Shown piece after piece: positions 10,201 to 17,874 of a stretch of 64,000 nt of DNA (position 1 is its first letter; the number at the start of each line of letters is the position of its first letter). The stretch spans positions 62,001 to 126,000 of the forward strand of contig NZ_LMXN01000001.1 in the NCBI RefSeq assembly GCF_001442615.1, in the 5' to 3' direction. The notes below the pieces were generated by a model that saw nothing but the letters and a program-made list of their open reading frames with translations, was not told where the DNA came from and searched no databases. The position numbers and the translations under genes were made by a program. This DNA is from Algoriphagus resistens. GTDB lineage: Bacteria > Bacteroidota > Bacteroidia > Cytophagales > Cyclobacteriaceae.

Positions 10201-10288
10201 TGCAGGGGGGATTCAGACTTTTGGCATCGATCGATTCACCTATCCAAGAGCTAGAACATTCTCGATAAACCTGAATCTTACCTTTTAA
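7202..10288 (+). CDS. SusC/RagA-family TonB-dependent outer-membrane transporter
   Basis: A 1028-residue TonB-dependent transporter that imports ligands captured by the partner SusD lipoprotein, powered by TonB-ExbBD. Order of parts: export signal within the first 33 residues, CarboxypepD_reg-like Ig domain at about 57-127 (VTGTVTDETGAPLPGATV), TonB box region at about 132-143 (DELVVIGYGTQ), plug domain with PLYVLDG, NPNDIESIDVLKDASATALYG and GSRASNGVVVITTKKG, then the 22-strand barrel ending in an aromatic-terminated strand (SINLNLTF). No STN/FecI-type signalling domain is present, so direct sigma/anti-sigma signalling is unlikely. The susD gene follows after 133 bp. The substrate is unknown. 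Downstream enzymes are phospho-ester hydrolases instead of glycosidases, which raises the possibility of a non-classical ligand. Confidence 0.96.
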   Translation: MHSKLPLSKIIRASTGLIIWAGLSIGPSYLVAEGIEIEERLKTNYPFSDLTRVEQPVTGTVTDETGAPLPGATVRIKGSVNGTVTDLDGKFSLEVGEDAILQISYVGYVMQEVSVNGQSIIDVQLEPDATQLDELVVIGYGTQKRSDVTGAIGSVKSEDFNKGVVSNPVDLLQGKIAGVNITSTSGEPGATQNVIIRGIGSLRSGTQPLYVLDGFLLDNSDTGVASNPLNFLNPNDIESIDVLKDASATALYGSRASNGVVVITTKKGKKGTTQMNFSASTAWSSIAKKIDVFGADEFRSQVVAAGGALEDFGGNTDWQDELTQTGFSQDYNFSMSGANSEKFSYFTSVGYQDQEGILKNSELKRYSGKLNMNQKAFNGRLIVDYNLTASHTQNLRPSITSTISDMLSLNPTVPAYTNGEPTLLNTNALNPIKRYELYSDDAANNRILATISPSFEIIDNLTYKLNLGVDYSSTNRYQQYKPYTGVINESNVSDGALDEIISANTNQLVENTLTYNWNTNVHNVTVLAGHSYQTFLDEYRLTSARGFADNNIEPRYQDHNSTSEYPTTVNSSAVKNELQSFFGRFNYTYADKYLFTATFRADGSSKFGENNKYGYFPSLALGWNVSKEDFMANSVFDNLKVRGSWGQTGNQEIPSKITKASYSEDRLSQGSGSLNTYPIDTDGNSLDGYPYGIVFTRLANPNLQWEVSTQIDFGIDFAFFDYRLTGTLDYFNKVSSNILLEVVPADPVQPTSTYWDNIEDMKIHNSGFEIALDYASNEQGDFSYSIGGNVTFIQNEVKDSPYSVLTTGAAQGAGQTGATINGYINNQPIGAFYMLQFDGISEDGVNRFKDINGDGEVLDNDRSVVGSAIPKFIYGFHTNFKYKGFDLGLNFNGTSGSKIYNHTAMSLFTKAQLSRSNNTTDFAVQYPEESFNNSNTVSTRFLESGSFFRLNNATLGYNLNTDAMGLGDAFQNIRLSVTGQNLFVITDYTGFDPEVNTGSTAGGIQTFGIDRFTYPRARTFSINLNLTF

Positions 10289-10329
10289 AAAGTAGGGAAT
10301 AAGTAAGTACTACAGAAAATTATAGATAC

Positions 10330-10421
10330 ATGAAATCGAGTATGAAGCAAGCGACTAGCACAGGGATGATTAAAATGCATGCGAGATTCCATATGGCCTT
10401 TAAAAGACAAATTATAAACAC
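10330..10421 (+). repeat. Dispersed repeat, copy 1 (about 92 bp, immediately before susD)
   Basis: This segment aligns with 45606-45695 over its whole length with about two small indels and roughly two-thirds identity by eye. Shared blocks include ATGAAATCGAG at the start, ATGCGA, ATTCCA, GCCTTT, AGACAA and TTATAA. In both copies the repeat ends exactly at the start codon of the next gene. It is not coding in a consistent frame. It may be a small mobile-element relic or a mobile leader/promoter segment. Confidence 0.6.
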
Positions 10422-12167
10422 ATGAAAAATAATAGATTTTACAAAATACTTCCGATAGCTGCTTTTTTATTCGCATTCCTCGGTTGTACAGATTTGGATG
10501 AAGAAGTTCTTGATGAGTCATTGACTGGCACAGGACAAGCGGAAGTGATAAGCGGATCTATTGCCCCTGTATATGGAATGCTCCGTCAAGTATGGTTGCA
10601 TACGGTTAATTTTGGACTTCAGGAAGTTGCTTCGGATGAGGGGATACTTCCTTATCGTGGAGGTACGGATTGGTTTGATGGAGGTAAATTTATTGCTATT
10701 CACCAGCATCTGATGACGCCTACCAATAGTTTGGTGGGGGATACCTGGACCTATATCACCCTGGCTTTATCCAGGGCGGTTTTGGCAGAGGAGAGATTGA
10801 GATTGGAAGTGGAAAACGGCAATTCTAGCGCTCAGGACCCACTTTATGAAATGATAGCGATGAAGGCATACCTCAATATGTTGGCTCTGGATAATTGGGG
10901 GCTTGTTTTCAAGAAGAATAGCTCCGAAGAACTGTCAGAAATCCTCAGAGGTCAGGAAGCAATCAATTATATCGAAACCGAACTTTTATCAGTGGAGGAT
11001 GTAATTAACAGCGATAAAGGACCTGGAAGAATGAACAAGCATGCGGTAAGTGCGTTGTTGGCACGCTTATATCTGAATGCTGCCGTGTATAGAGATCCAT
11101 ACGGAACGCCCGATTTTAGGTCAGAAGATATGGACAAGGTGATCCAGTACACAAACAATATTATCGATGGGCCGTATTCCTTGTCCGCTGAATACTTTGA
11201 ACTATTCAATGACGATAATAATACAAATCCTGAAATAATATTTTCCCTTGATCAAAGAGGGGTATTGGAGACAGAGCACAGTCGCTGGGCATACTGGCCG
11301 ATTTCGGGAGATTTGATACCAAGACCTGAATTTCCGAATACCCGTGGAACAGATGCGGTGGCAGTGACTCCGGATTTTTATCAGACTTGGGTAGATGCTT
11401 ATGGTGATGTAGATCCTGCTGATGCCGATGCCCGATTCTTCCAGGAAAACACAATAATCCCTGAAAACCTAAAGGATCTTAAGGGAGTAAATCCTACTAA
11501 TGATGAAAATCATTTTTATTCCATAGAAGCCACAGATTTTGAAATTAACAGAGGGATACTTCGAAATATTATCTGGGGTCCCAGAAAAGATGGAGGAGGG
11601 AATATACTGACGGATAATGAAGGTAAAGTAAGGATATATCCAGTGATCAACAGAAGGAGTAGTGGGGCCGACATACGTTATGTTGATCATACACTCAAGG
11701 TGGATTTCACCACAGAAGGAAGTTTACATAATGCCGGATACCGATTTTCCAAATACCAGTTTAGCCGCACAGCTACTAATTGCTGTAGTTACAGCAGTGT
11801 GGACTTGGTGTTGATCCGCTTGGGAGAGGTTTATTTGATGCGTGCTGAGGCTAAGTTGAGAAAAGGAGACAATGCTGGGGCTTTGGCAGATATCAATACC
11901 TTAAGGACTTCTAGAAATGCACGTCCAGCTCAGACTCCAGCTCCATTGAATGCAATTGATTTGGATATTTTATTCCGGGAATCAGGATTTGAGCTGTATT
12001 GGGAAGGACATAGAAGAACCAATCAAATACGCTTCGGAAAATATGAGGATAGTTGGACTGAGAAAACCGATACAGATGTCCACAAACGCTTGTTTCCAAT
12101 TCCCCAAAGAGCAATGGATGGAGCGTCAAGTGAACCAGGGTTTTTGGTACAAAATCCAGGGTATTAA
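10422..12167 (+). CDS. SusD/RagB-family nutrient-binding outer-membrane lipoprotein
   Basis: Partner lipoprotein of the preceding SusC. It caps the transporter on the cell surface and delivers ligand. The 581-residue product starts with a lipoprotein signal whose lipobox ends FLGC with Cys22, followed by an acidic TDLDEE segment typical of surface-exported Bacteroidota lipoproteins. The SusD fold is visible as helical TPR-like segments (MIAMKAYLNMLALDNWGLVF, ALLARLYLNAAVY) and the C-terminal RagB/SusD part (VDLVLIRLGEVYLMRAEAKL, LFRESGFELYWEGHRR, LFPIPQRAMD, ending NPGY). ATG directly follows a 92-bp dispersed repeat. A hairpin terminator 25 bp after the stop closes the two-gene unit. Confidence 0.95.
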   Translation: MKNNRFYKILPIAAFLFAFLGCTDLDEEVLDESLTGTGQAEVISGSIAPVYGMLRQVWLHTVNFGLQEVASDEGILPYRGGTDWFDGGKFIAIHQHLMTPTNSLVGDTWTYITLALSRAVLAEERLRLEVENGNSSAQDPLYEMIAMKAYLNMLALDNWGLVFKKNSSEELSEILRGQEAINYIETELLSVEDVINSDKGPGRMNKHAVSALLARLYLNAAVYRDPYGTPDFRSEDMDKVIQYTNNIIDGPYSLSAEYFELFNDDNNTNPEIIFSLDQRGVLETEHSRWAYWPISGDLIPRPEFPNTRGTDAVAVTPDFYQTWVDAYGDVDPADADARFFQENTIIPENLKDLKGVNPTNDENHFYSIEATDFEINRGILRNIIWGPRKDGGGNILTDNEGKVRIYPVINRRSSGADIRYVDHTLKVDFTTEGSLHNAGYRFSKYQFSRTATNCCSYSSVDLVLIRLGEVYLMRAEAKLRKGDNAGALADINTLRTSRNARPAQTPAPLNAIDLDILFRESGFELYWEGHRRTNQIRFGKYEDSWTEKTDTDVHKRLFPIPQRAMDGASSEPGFLVQNPGY

Positions 12168-12187
12168 ACCTCAGAAATAGTTAACTA

Positions 12188-12217
12188 AAAAGCCGATGGG
12201 ATTTCTCATCGGTTTTT
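12188..12217 (+). terminator. Rho-independent terminator after the first susCD pair
   Basis: CCGATG at 12193-12198 pairs with CATCGG at 12207-12212 around a short loop. It is followed by TTTTT at 12213-12217. Confidence 0.85.
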
Positions 12218-12671
12218 CTATGTGTGCCGTGCATGGCAATCAACTAGGTGGTAAAAGTCAACCGCGGAGGTTTGAAGTCACCAACTGCTTCATTATTACA
12301 ACCTCAATCACTAGAGAAAACTAAGGAAAGAAGGCTACGTTATCTTTTCAGACTATTGCCAAAAGGTCAGACTCAAAACTTAAAGAACCGCGCCGTATCC
12401 CGAACGAAACGTACGGTGGTGCAGAATAGATAACAGCTAGTTTCCATCTCCTCGATTACCGATTATTTTTAACCACGGAGATAGTTGAAAGCAGCCATGG
12501 TACTTTTTCTTTCACCTCCGATAGAGCTTGTCAGTAATACATTTCTAAATTCCTGCTACTTTGGTCCTTATCCCAAAATCTATCCGCAGGGTTGTTTTTC
12601 TTTCTAAAAAACCGAAATGAATTTGGACCAAACCTTGGGGTATTCGGAATTGCGGGAACCCAAATTTGTAA
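12218..12671. other. Gene-free relic region between susD and the metallophosphoesterase
   Basis: About 450 bp with no credible gene. A 61-codon frame at 12248-12433 has no family features. The stretch around 12250-12430 resembles the decayed 3' end of a group II intron. The rest shows nothing recognisable apart from an ACCACGGAG-type scrap near 12472, reminiscent of dispersed non-coding repeats. Confidence 0.5.
12385..12422 (+). mobile_element. Possible group II intron 3'-end remnant (domain V-like hairpin)
   Basis: ACCG followed by CCGTA at about 12387-12397 can pair with TACGGTGGT at 12412-12420, enclosing CCCGAACG-type loop sequence. This layout and the ACGTACGGTGGTG ending recall the terminal domain V region of group II introns found in Bacteroidota. 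No reverse transcriptase frame, 5' boundary or intact catalytic triad was found, so at most this is a dead fragment. Confidence 0.4.
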
Positions 12672-14501
12672 TCAATTCTCTATTTTCTTGATAGTATTAT
12701 TCTTCAGATCTATTGTGAAGTGGTCAGAGGGAAGTGAGTAAAATATCTTCTCGAAAATCCCAAAAAACTGGATCAGTTCTTTGTTCAGTTTTTTATCATC
12801 CCTAAAAGTCTTTTGGGTGACAACTGGAATGATTTCTTGGTAAAAACGCAACCTATCTGCCGGAATTAGCCTTTTGCCGAGTTCATCTCCATTCTTTAGA
12901 AGATAAAAATCATCGATAATCGTATGGCTGGAGGTGGTTCTAATGGAATTGGATTTTAGCTTTTTGAGTTTTTCGGTTAGAAAAAGTTCACCCTCGTTTT
13001 CATCCATTTCACTCCAACTTACAAATTCCTCCCGTTTTAGATTCTGCAACAACAACGCGAGATTTTCCGGCCAATCGGAGGGGATAAATCTTGATTTTGT
13101 CAGCTCCGACAAATGATTTCTGGTATATTCCAGGTAATCCTTTGATGCTAAAATGGTGCTGTCCCAAATGCCGGGATCTTGTTTTTCCAACAGCCAGCGG
13201 TGCTCCATTCGATAAAGATCAAAGAACTCATTCATTTGGTCTACTTCTGCGAGCGGAATCGTTTCGATTTCAAATGTCGTAGTATTGGAGGTTTTTACAG
13301 TTTTATAAGCTGGGGGGAAGGCAGCTAAAGAAGGTACTTGGATATTATACATAGTATGGGTGGTTGTTTGGTCATGATAAATTCCGGTATCATTGATATG
13401 CATGTGTCCGGCGAAATGAATTCGGACTCCGGCCTCTGCATAAAGATTTGTGGTTTCTGTAGAAGGTACTCTTGCCAGCTGAAATTTCTGTGCTCCAAAA
13501 AGAGAACGCATTTCATCTGAGGCCCCATCGTGAAATTCCACTAATGGATAGTGGCTAAAGGAAATCAGTGTTTTCCCTCTTCTTTCAGCTTCAGAAGCTA
13601 CTTTTGTGATCCAGTCTAGTTGGTGTTTTTTGTGAAAAGCAGCCTGATTAAAGCCTACGGATGATCCTTTCCACTCAGTTTCTGTATAAGTATACACATT
13701 TCCATCCAAAGCTAAAAGCCAAATGCCTTCAACTGGCTCAACAACATAGCTAGCATCAGGCAGGAAAAAACCCGGCTCACCGGCTTCATAGATTCTGTTT
13801 TCCAGGGTTGAACTGATTTTCGCCCTTTGAAAATCATAATTGTCCACATCGATTGGCTGGAATGGATGAGCCCAAAAGAGATCTTTTTCACTGGGGAAAA
13901 ACCCAAAATCACCCAATGCACTGGTAATCTCTGCATAGCCCCAGTAATTGATCTGGTCAGAAATAGCGACTTCCATGACTGGAAATACATCCTTGGAACC
14001 TGCAATGGCCTGGGCAGATCCATCTGCGCTTAGAAAATCACTTTTACCAGCTACTCCTCCAAATGGCTTGACAGGATCGTGATTCCCCGTGGTCAGGAAA
14101 AAGCGCATTCCCAAATCGGATGAATACCTGTCCAGGATTTTCTTTAAAGCCATAACATTCATGGGCTGACCGTCATCAGTAAAATCACCGGGAAGCACTA
14201 CAAGTTGAATCCCTCTCTTCTTCAAATCTTCGAGTGCGCTGATGAAAGCAAAGTAATTTTCGTTGAATAACCGGGTGGAGTTAATCTGGCTTTTCATCGT
14301 GCGAATAGTGGCAAATTTGCCGGAAGCCGGATTGAAAATACCTTTGAATTCCTCTGAATTCAGATCTGCATAGATGTTTTGCAAATGAATATCGGAAAGA
14401 AATGCAATTTGGGTTGCGTCTGTTTGTGCGTGGGTTGAAGGGGAGCAAACCAATTGAAGAGCTAGCTCTAGAATCACAGGAAGTAAGTATTTTCTGTTCA
14501 A
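12672..14501 (-). CDS. Secreted calcineurin-like metallophosphoesterase
   Basis: A 609-residue hydrolase of phosphate mono- or diesters with a two-metal centre. An export signal covers about the first 26 residues (ends STHAQ). Metal-ligand motifs appear in the family order: SDIHL (Asp37, His39), PGDFTDDG, GNHDP, then SFSHYP and the closing FAGHMHI. After the catalytic domain, the last 200 residues are mostly helical and charged and have no recognised fold. The gene is 17 bp downstream of the PI-PLC-like gene on the same strand, so both are probably co-transcribed. This context suggests it acts on head-group phosphates released by the lipase or on other extracellular phosphodiesters. A nucleotidase role cannot be excluded. 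Confidence 0.86.
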   Translation of the reverse strand: MNRKYLLPVILELALQLVCSPSTHAQTDATQIAFLSDIHLQNIYADLNSEEFKGIFNPASGKFATIRTMKSQINSTRLFNENYFAFISALEDLKKRGIQLVVLPGDFTDDGQPMNVMALKKILDRYSSDLGMRFFLTTGNHDPVKPFGGVAGKSDFLSADGSAQAIAGSKDVFPVMEVAISDQINYWGYAEITSALGDFGFFPSEKDLFWAHPFQPIDVDNYDFQRAKISSTLENRIYEAGEPGFFLPDASYVVEPVEGIWLLALDGNVYTYTETEWKGSSVGFNQAAFHKKHQLDWITKVASEAERRGKTLISFSHYPLVEFHDGASDEMRSLFGAQKFQLARVPSTETTNLYAEAGVRIHFAGHMHINDTGIYHDQTTTHTMYNIQVPSLAAFPPAYKTVKTSNTTTFEIETIPLAEVDQMNEFFDLYRMEHRWLLEKQDPGIWDSTILASKDYLEYTRNHLSELTKSRFIPSDWPENLALLLQNLKREEFVSWSEMDENEGELFLTEKLKKLKSNSIRTTSSHTIIDDFYLLKNGDELGKRLIPADRLRFYQEIIPVVTQKTFRDDKKLNKELIQFFGIFEKIFYSLPSDHFTIDLKNNTIKKIEN

Positions 14502-14518
14502 AATCAGTTGAGGTTACT

Positions 14519-15598
14519 TTATTTGTTGACCAAAATCGGGTTAGGTCTTTCGAATGCATCTCCTTCGAAATTAACTTTATAACCCGATTTGAAAAAAGAT
14601 GATGGCTGATAATAATCTGTGGAAATCACCTGGGCACCAGAAGCTTTAGCCTTTTCGAATCTGATGTAATTCTCATTTCTGGCCTCTTTGGTATCTGAAT
14701 CTGCCCGTGTTCTGATCATATATCCTCTTCTGACAAGGTCGCTGATGTAGGATCCGTTTTCAATTGGATTGTTTATGATTCTAAATCCGGCAGTAGAATT
14801 ACCTTCCTTTTTATTTACAAAAAGCACTGCAGTTTTCAATTCCGGTTTAGCATTCAGGTATCGGTCTATTTTTTCATCATTTTCATCTAATACAAAAAGA
14901 AACTTTCCTCTCATCTCATCCAAGACAGGCCAGTTCCCAGCCAAAACAGCAGATTCCAAATCCACATAATTTCCCCTCACCAAGTCTGGAGTAATCAATT
15001 TCCCCATTCCTAAATGTGTTCGGATTTCCAAATCTATGCTGTCCAAGGCTGTGGACGTAAAAGGAAGTGTAGGTCTTGTGCCGGGGATATTCCCATCTTT
15101 GGCATTGATCAAAATAAAGATGGGAGTATGATTTGGGTTGCTTTCGCTCCAATTATATAAGGCTTTCAGTGCATCTGCAAAAAGTAAGTAATGCGACTGA
15201 AAATCCAGATCCTGCACATGGAAAAGCTTTAGCCCCGGTTTGGAAAGTACATCATTGGGATCATATTCAGGAATGCTTCCACCGCTGCTTTTGATGATTT
15301 CCAGGCCTTTCGGATTGGAATACTTTCCCCCTTCAGGATCGTGGAAAACGTCCAGTTCCAAGTTCCTCAAGCCCATATCCAACTGAGCTTCCAGTGGAAT
15401 ATGTGCATATTCCAGGCTTTGGGAAGCAGAAGGGTTCACTTGGGACAAGTACTCCAGGAGTTCAGGAGCCATTTCACTTTTATAGCTGTTGTGGCTGCCA
15501 ATTACCTGAATCTGATTTAGTTTAAGGTTTTGTGCAGAAAGATGCGTGGAAAAGAGGCTGCATAAAGCTGTGAGAATAAAGGAGGATCTGAATTTCAT
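14519..15598 (-). CDS. Secreted Ca2+-dependent phosphatidylinositol phospholipase C-like protein
   Basis: About 359 residues with a TIM-barrel PLC X-type fold. The start at 15598 is preferred because MKFRSSFILTALCSLFSTHL begins a standard signal peptide ending at SAQ. An upstream in-frame ATG at 15619 adds only seven residues. Catalytic landmarks are His36 in IGSHNSYK and Glu81-x-Asp83 with His86 in ELDVFHDPEGG, the arrangement of the Ca2+-dependent bacterial PI-PLC group. The family cleaves the glycerol-phosphate bond of phosphatidylinositol or related lipids. The downstream neighbour on the same strand is the metallophosphoesterase, and the divergent neighbour is a phosphodiesterase-phosphatase fusion, so the three probably form a phospho-ester degradation set. 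Confidence 0.85.
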   Translation of the reverse strand: MKFRSSFILTALCSLFSTHLSAQNLKLNQIQVIGSHNSYKSEMAPELLEYLSQVNPSASQSLEYAHIPLEAQLDMGLRNLELDVFHDPEGGKYSNPKGLEIIKSSGGSIPEYDPNDVLSKPGLKLFHVQDLDFQSHYLLFADALKALYNWSESNPNHTPIFILINAKDGNIPGTRPTLPFTSTALDSIDLEIRTHLGMGKLITPDLVRGNYVDLESAVLAGNWPVLDEMRGKFLFVLDENDEKIDRYLNAKPELKTAVLFVNKKEGNSTAGFRIINNPIENGSYISDLVRRGYMIRTRADSDTKEARNENYIRFEKAKASGAQVISTDYYQPSSFFKSGYKVNFEGDAFERPNPILVNK

Positions 15599-15852
15599 GC
15601 TGTAGGAATTAATTGGCAAATTTCAATTTTTTTGGCAGAAACCCGTGAAATAGCGCTTCACCTTTTTGTTATGATTTGGAAGCAGAGGGTAGAGATAGAT
15701 ATCATTGTAACTGATTCAATATCAGTACTCCTGAGTGTTAAGCTAAAGGTTTTGTCGGAATTATTCCTACCTCCATTTTATGAATAGGTTATGCATCGGT
15801 TAATTCCTGCCCTTATAGTCTTTTAATCCCATCTAATCAACTATTTTTGAGG

Positions 15853-17670
15853 ATGCGTAACTTCTTTTTTCTCTCCCTTTTTCTTCTCTTGGCGGTTCTA
15901 CAGGTTTCCGCTCAACGCACGGCAAAATTCCAGGTCCACTCACACAATGATTACCTCCAAAAAGTACCTTTTTGGACTGCTTACTCTGCAGGAGCATCGT
16001 CTATAGAAGTAGATGTGATTCTGAAAGACGGCAAGCTAATGGCCGCTCATGAACCTGCTAGCATTGACCCCAAGCGTACTATCGAAACTCTTTATCTGAA
16101 TCCTATTTCCGAGGGGCTAAAAACAGGGTTGGTTTCCTCTGTCAATTTTCATTTGCTGGTGGATCTGAAAACAGAAGCCTACGCTACGCTGGAAGTCTTG
16201 TTGGAAAGCGCGAAGAAGTATGAAGATGATCTTTTCAGTGCGGGTAATCCAGGTGGGTTAAAATTGATTATTTCAGGGAACAGACCAAAGGCTGAGGATT
16301 ACCGGAATTATCCTGAATGGATGCTTTTCGATTATCAAAGCATGGAATTGACCGAGGATTTACCTTGGAGCAAAATAGGAATGGTGAGTTTGAGTTTCCG
16401 TCAGTTTTCAGTTTGGAATGGGAAAGGAAGAATGGTAGAAGGCGAGCGTGAGAAAGTTCAGGACTTCATCGATCTGGTTCATAGCTTTAGTAAGCCAGTC
16501 CGTTTTTGGGGTTCTCCGGACAGTAAGACTGCCTGGAAAGCTTTCCATGAAATGGGAGAGGATTATATCAATACCGACCATCCGATAGACGCAGTAGAAT
16601 ACCTGGCTAACTTAGAAAAGAATAGCTATCAGAACCCCTCAAAACATGAAGTTTATCACCCGAAATTTGAGGTGGATGGGACAGAAGTTCCTGTGAAAAA
16701 TGTGATTTTGATGATCGGGGATGGAAATGGATTGGCACAGATATCCTCCGGGTTATTTGCCAACGGAAATGACTTAAATTTAACCCAGTTGAAAAACATA
16801 GGTTTGGTGAAGACGCAGGCTGCGGACGATTTCACGACGGATTCTGCTGCAGGGGCTACCGCTTTTTCCACGGGTGAAAAAACAAACAACCGTGCATTGG
16901 GAGTGGATACTGAAGGAAGACCGTTGAGGAATTTGCCGGACATACTCGATGAATACGGATTCTCAAGTGGAATTATCACAACAGATAAACTGACAGGAGC
17001 GACTCCATCTGCATTCTATGCTCATCATTCCGAGCGTGATGATTCTGATCAGATTGCTGCTTTTTTGCCAAGTAGTAAATTGGATTTATTCATAGGTGGA
17101 GGTGGGGATAGTTTTACTGCTCAACTGGATAACTTAAAAAGTGCTGGTTTTAATCTAGTTGAAAGTCTGGAGGTTATGGATGCAGATCGGATCGGCTATT
17201 TTGCAGCTCCGAGATCCTTACTTAAAAAGCTGGATGGGAGAGGGGACTATTTGCTGAAGAGCACTGCATTTGCGCTCGATTTTTTTGATCAAAAAAGTAT
17301 GCCATTCTTCTTAATGGTGGAGGCAGCAAGTATTGATTCGGGAGGGCATTCGAACAGTACTTCCATGATTGTGTCCGAGGTGCTGGATTTTGATGAGACG
17401 ATCGGGGAAGTACTTCGGTTCGCAGATGAGCATCCTGGGACTTTGGTACTGATTACAGCTGATCATGAGACAGGGGGAGTTTCCATTCCTCAGGGAGATG
17501 TAGCTTCTTCCAAGGTGGAACTGGGATATCATAGTGATGATCATACGGGGATTATGGTTCCGATCTTTTCCTATGGAGCACATTCAGGAGACTTCAGAGG
17601 AGTGTATGAGAACACGGCCGTTTTTCACAAGATTATGAAATTTGTGAAGGAATATCATCAGAAGAACTAG
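15853..17670 (+). CDS. Fusion protein: GDPD/PLC-like TIM barrel plus alkaline phosphatase
   Basis: A 605-residue exported protein with two enzymatic halves. ATG at 15853 is chosen over the in-frame TTG at 15847. The signal peptide ends near VSAQ. Residues about 26-270 resemble the glycerophosphodiester phosphodiesterase/PI-PLC barrel: VHSHNDYLQKVPF supplies the first histidine, SSIEVDVILKDGKLMAAHEP the metal-binding Glu-x-Asp and second histidine. From about residue 282 an alkaline phosphatase domain begins: NVILMIGDGNG (metal), nucleophile Ser331 in TDSAAGATA, KLTGATPSAFYAHH, DSGGHSN, ADHETGG and YHSDDHTG. One polypeptide could therefore cut a phosphodiester and then release inorganic phosphate. 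It is divergent from the PI-PLC-like gene. It could be Pho-regulated, but no clear Pho box was identified. Confidence 0.88.
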   Translation: MRNFFFLSLFLLLAVLQVSAQRTAKFQVHSHNDYLQKVPFWTAYSAGASSIEVDVILKDGKLMAAHEPASIDPKRTIETLYLNPISEGLKTGLVSSVNFHLLVDLKTEAYATLEVLLESAKKYEDDLFSAGNPGGLKLIISGNRPKAEDYRNYPEWMLFDYQSMELTEDLPWSKIGMVSLSFRQFSVWNGKGRMVEGEREKVQDFIDLVHSFSKPVRFWGSPDSKTAWKAFHEMGEDYINTDHPIDAVEYLANLEKNSYQNPSKHEVYHPKFEVDGTEVPVKNVILMIGDGNGLAQISSGLFANGNDLNLTQLKNIGLVKTQAADDFTTDSAAGATAFSTGEKTNNRALGVDTEGRPLRNLPDILDEYGFSSGIITTDKLTGATPSAFYAHHSERDDSDQIAAFLPSSKLDLFIGGGGDSFTAQLDNLKSAGFNLVESLEVMDADRIGYFAAPRSLLKKLDGRGDYLLKSTAFALDFFDQKSMPFFLMVEAASIDSGGHSNSTSMIVSEVLDFDETIGEVLRFADEHPGTLVLITADHETGGVSIPQGDVASSKVELGYHSDDHTGIMVPIFSYGAHSGDFRGVYENTAVFHKIMKFVKEYHQKN

Positions 17671-17682
17671 GATGTTAACGAC

Positions 17683-17874
17683 CTACCGTCTTCCTGCAAT
17701 AGTGAAAGGAAGCATAAAGAGATTTCTGACAAAATCGAACGAAAGATCTATCGCGAAGCCCAAAAGCTTAAAAGGAAGCAGTATCAACCAGAAAACAGGG
17801 TAGAGAAATAGCCCAATGATGGCCAATGGCCAGCAGAGAACAAAAAGAATACACCAGAGTAAGAAGCTAATCAT
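17683..17874 (-). CDS. Small hydrophobic membrane protein
   Basis: A 63-residue protein starting at ATG. It is almost entirely hydrophobic: two predicted membrane helices (ISFLLWCILFVLCWPLAIIG and FWLILLPFKLLGFAIDLSF) and a short basic tail (AGRR). No family function is known to me. It is convergent with the phosphatase fusion, 12 bp between stops. The composition and clean ATG argue for a real gene, but the length leaves doubt. Confidence 0.55.
   Translation of the reverse strand: MISFLLWCILFVLCWPLAIIGLFLYPVFWLILLPFKLLGFAIDLSFDFVRNLFMLPFTIAGRR

Noticed and set aside
12248..12433. 61-codon plus-strand frame as a basic small protein
   Set aside because: The segment is better explained as intron-like or relic DNA. 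The frame lacks conserved motifs.
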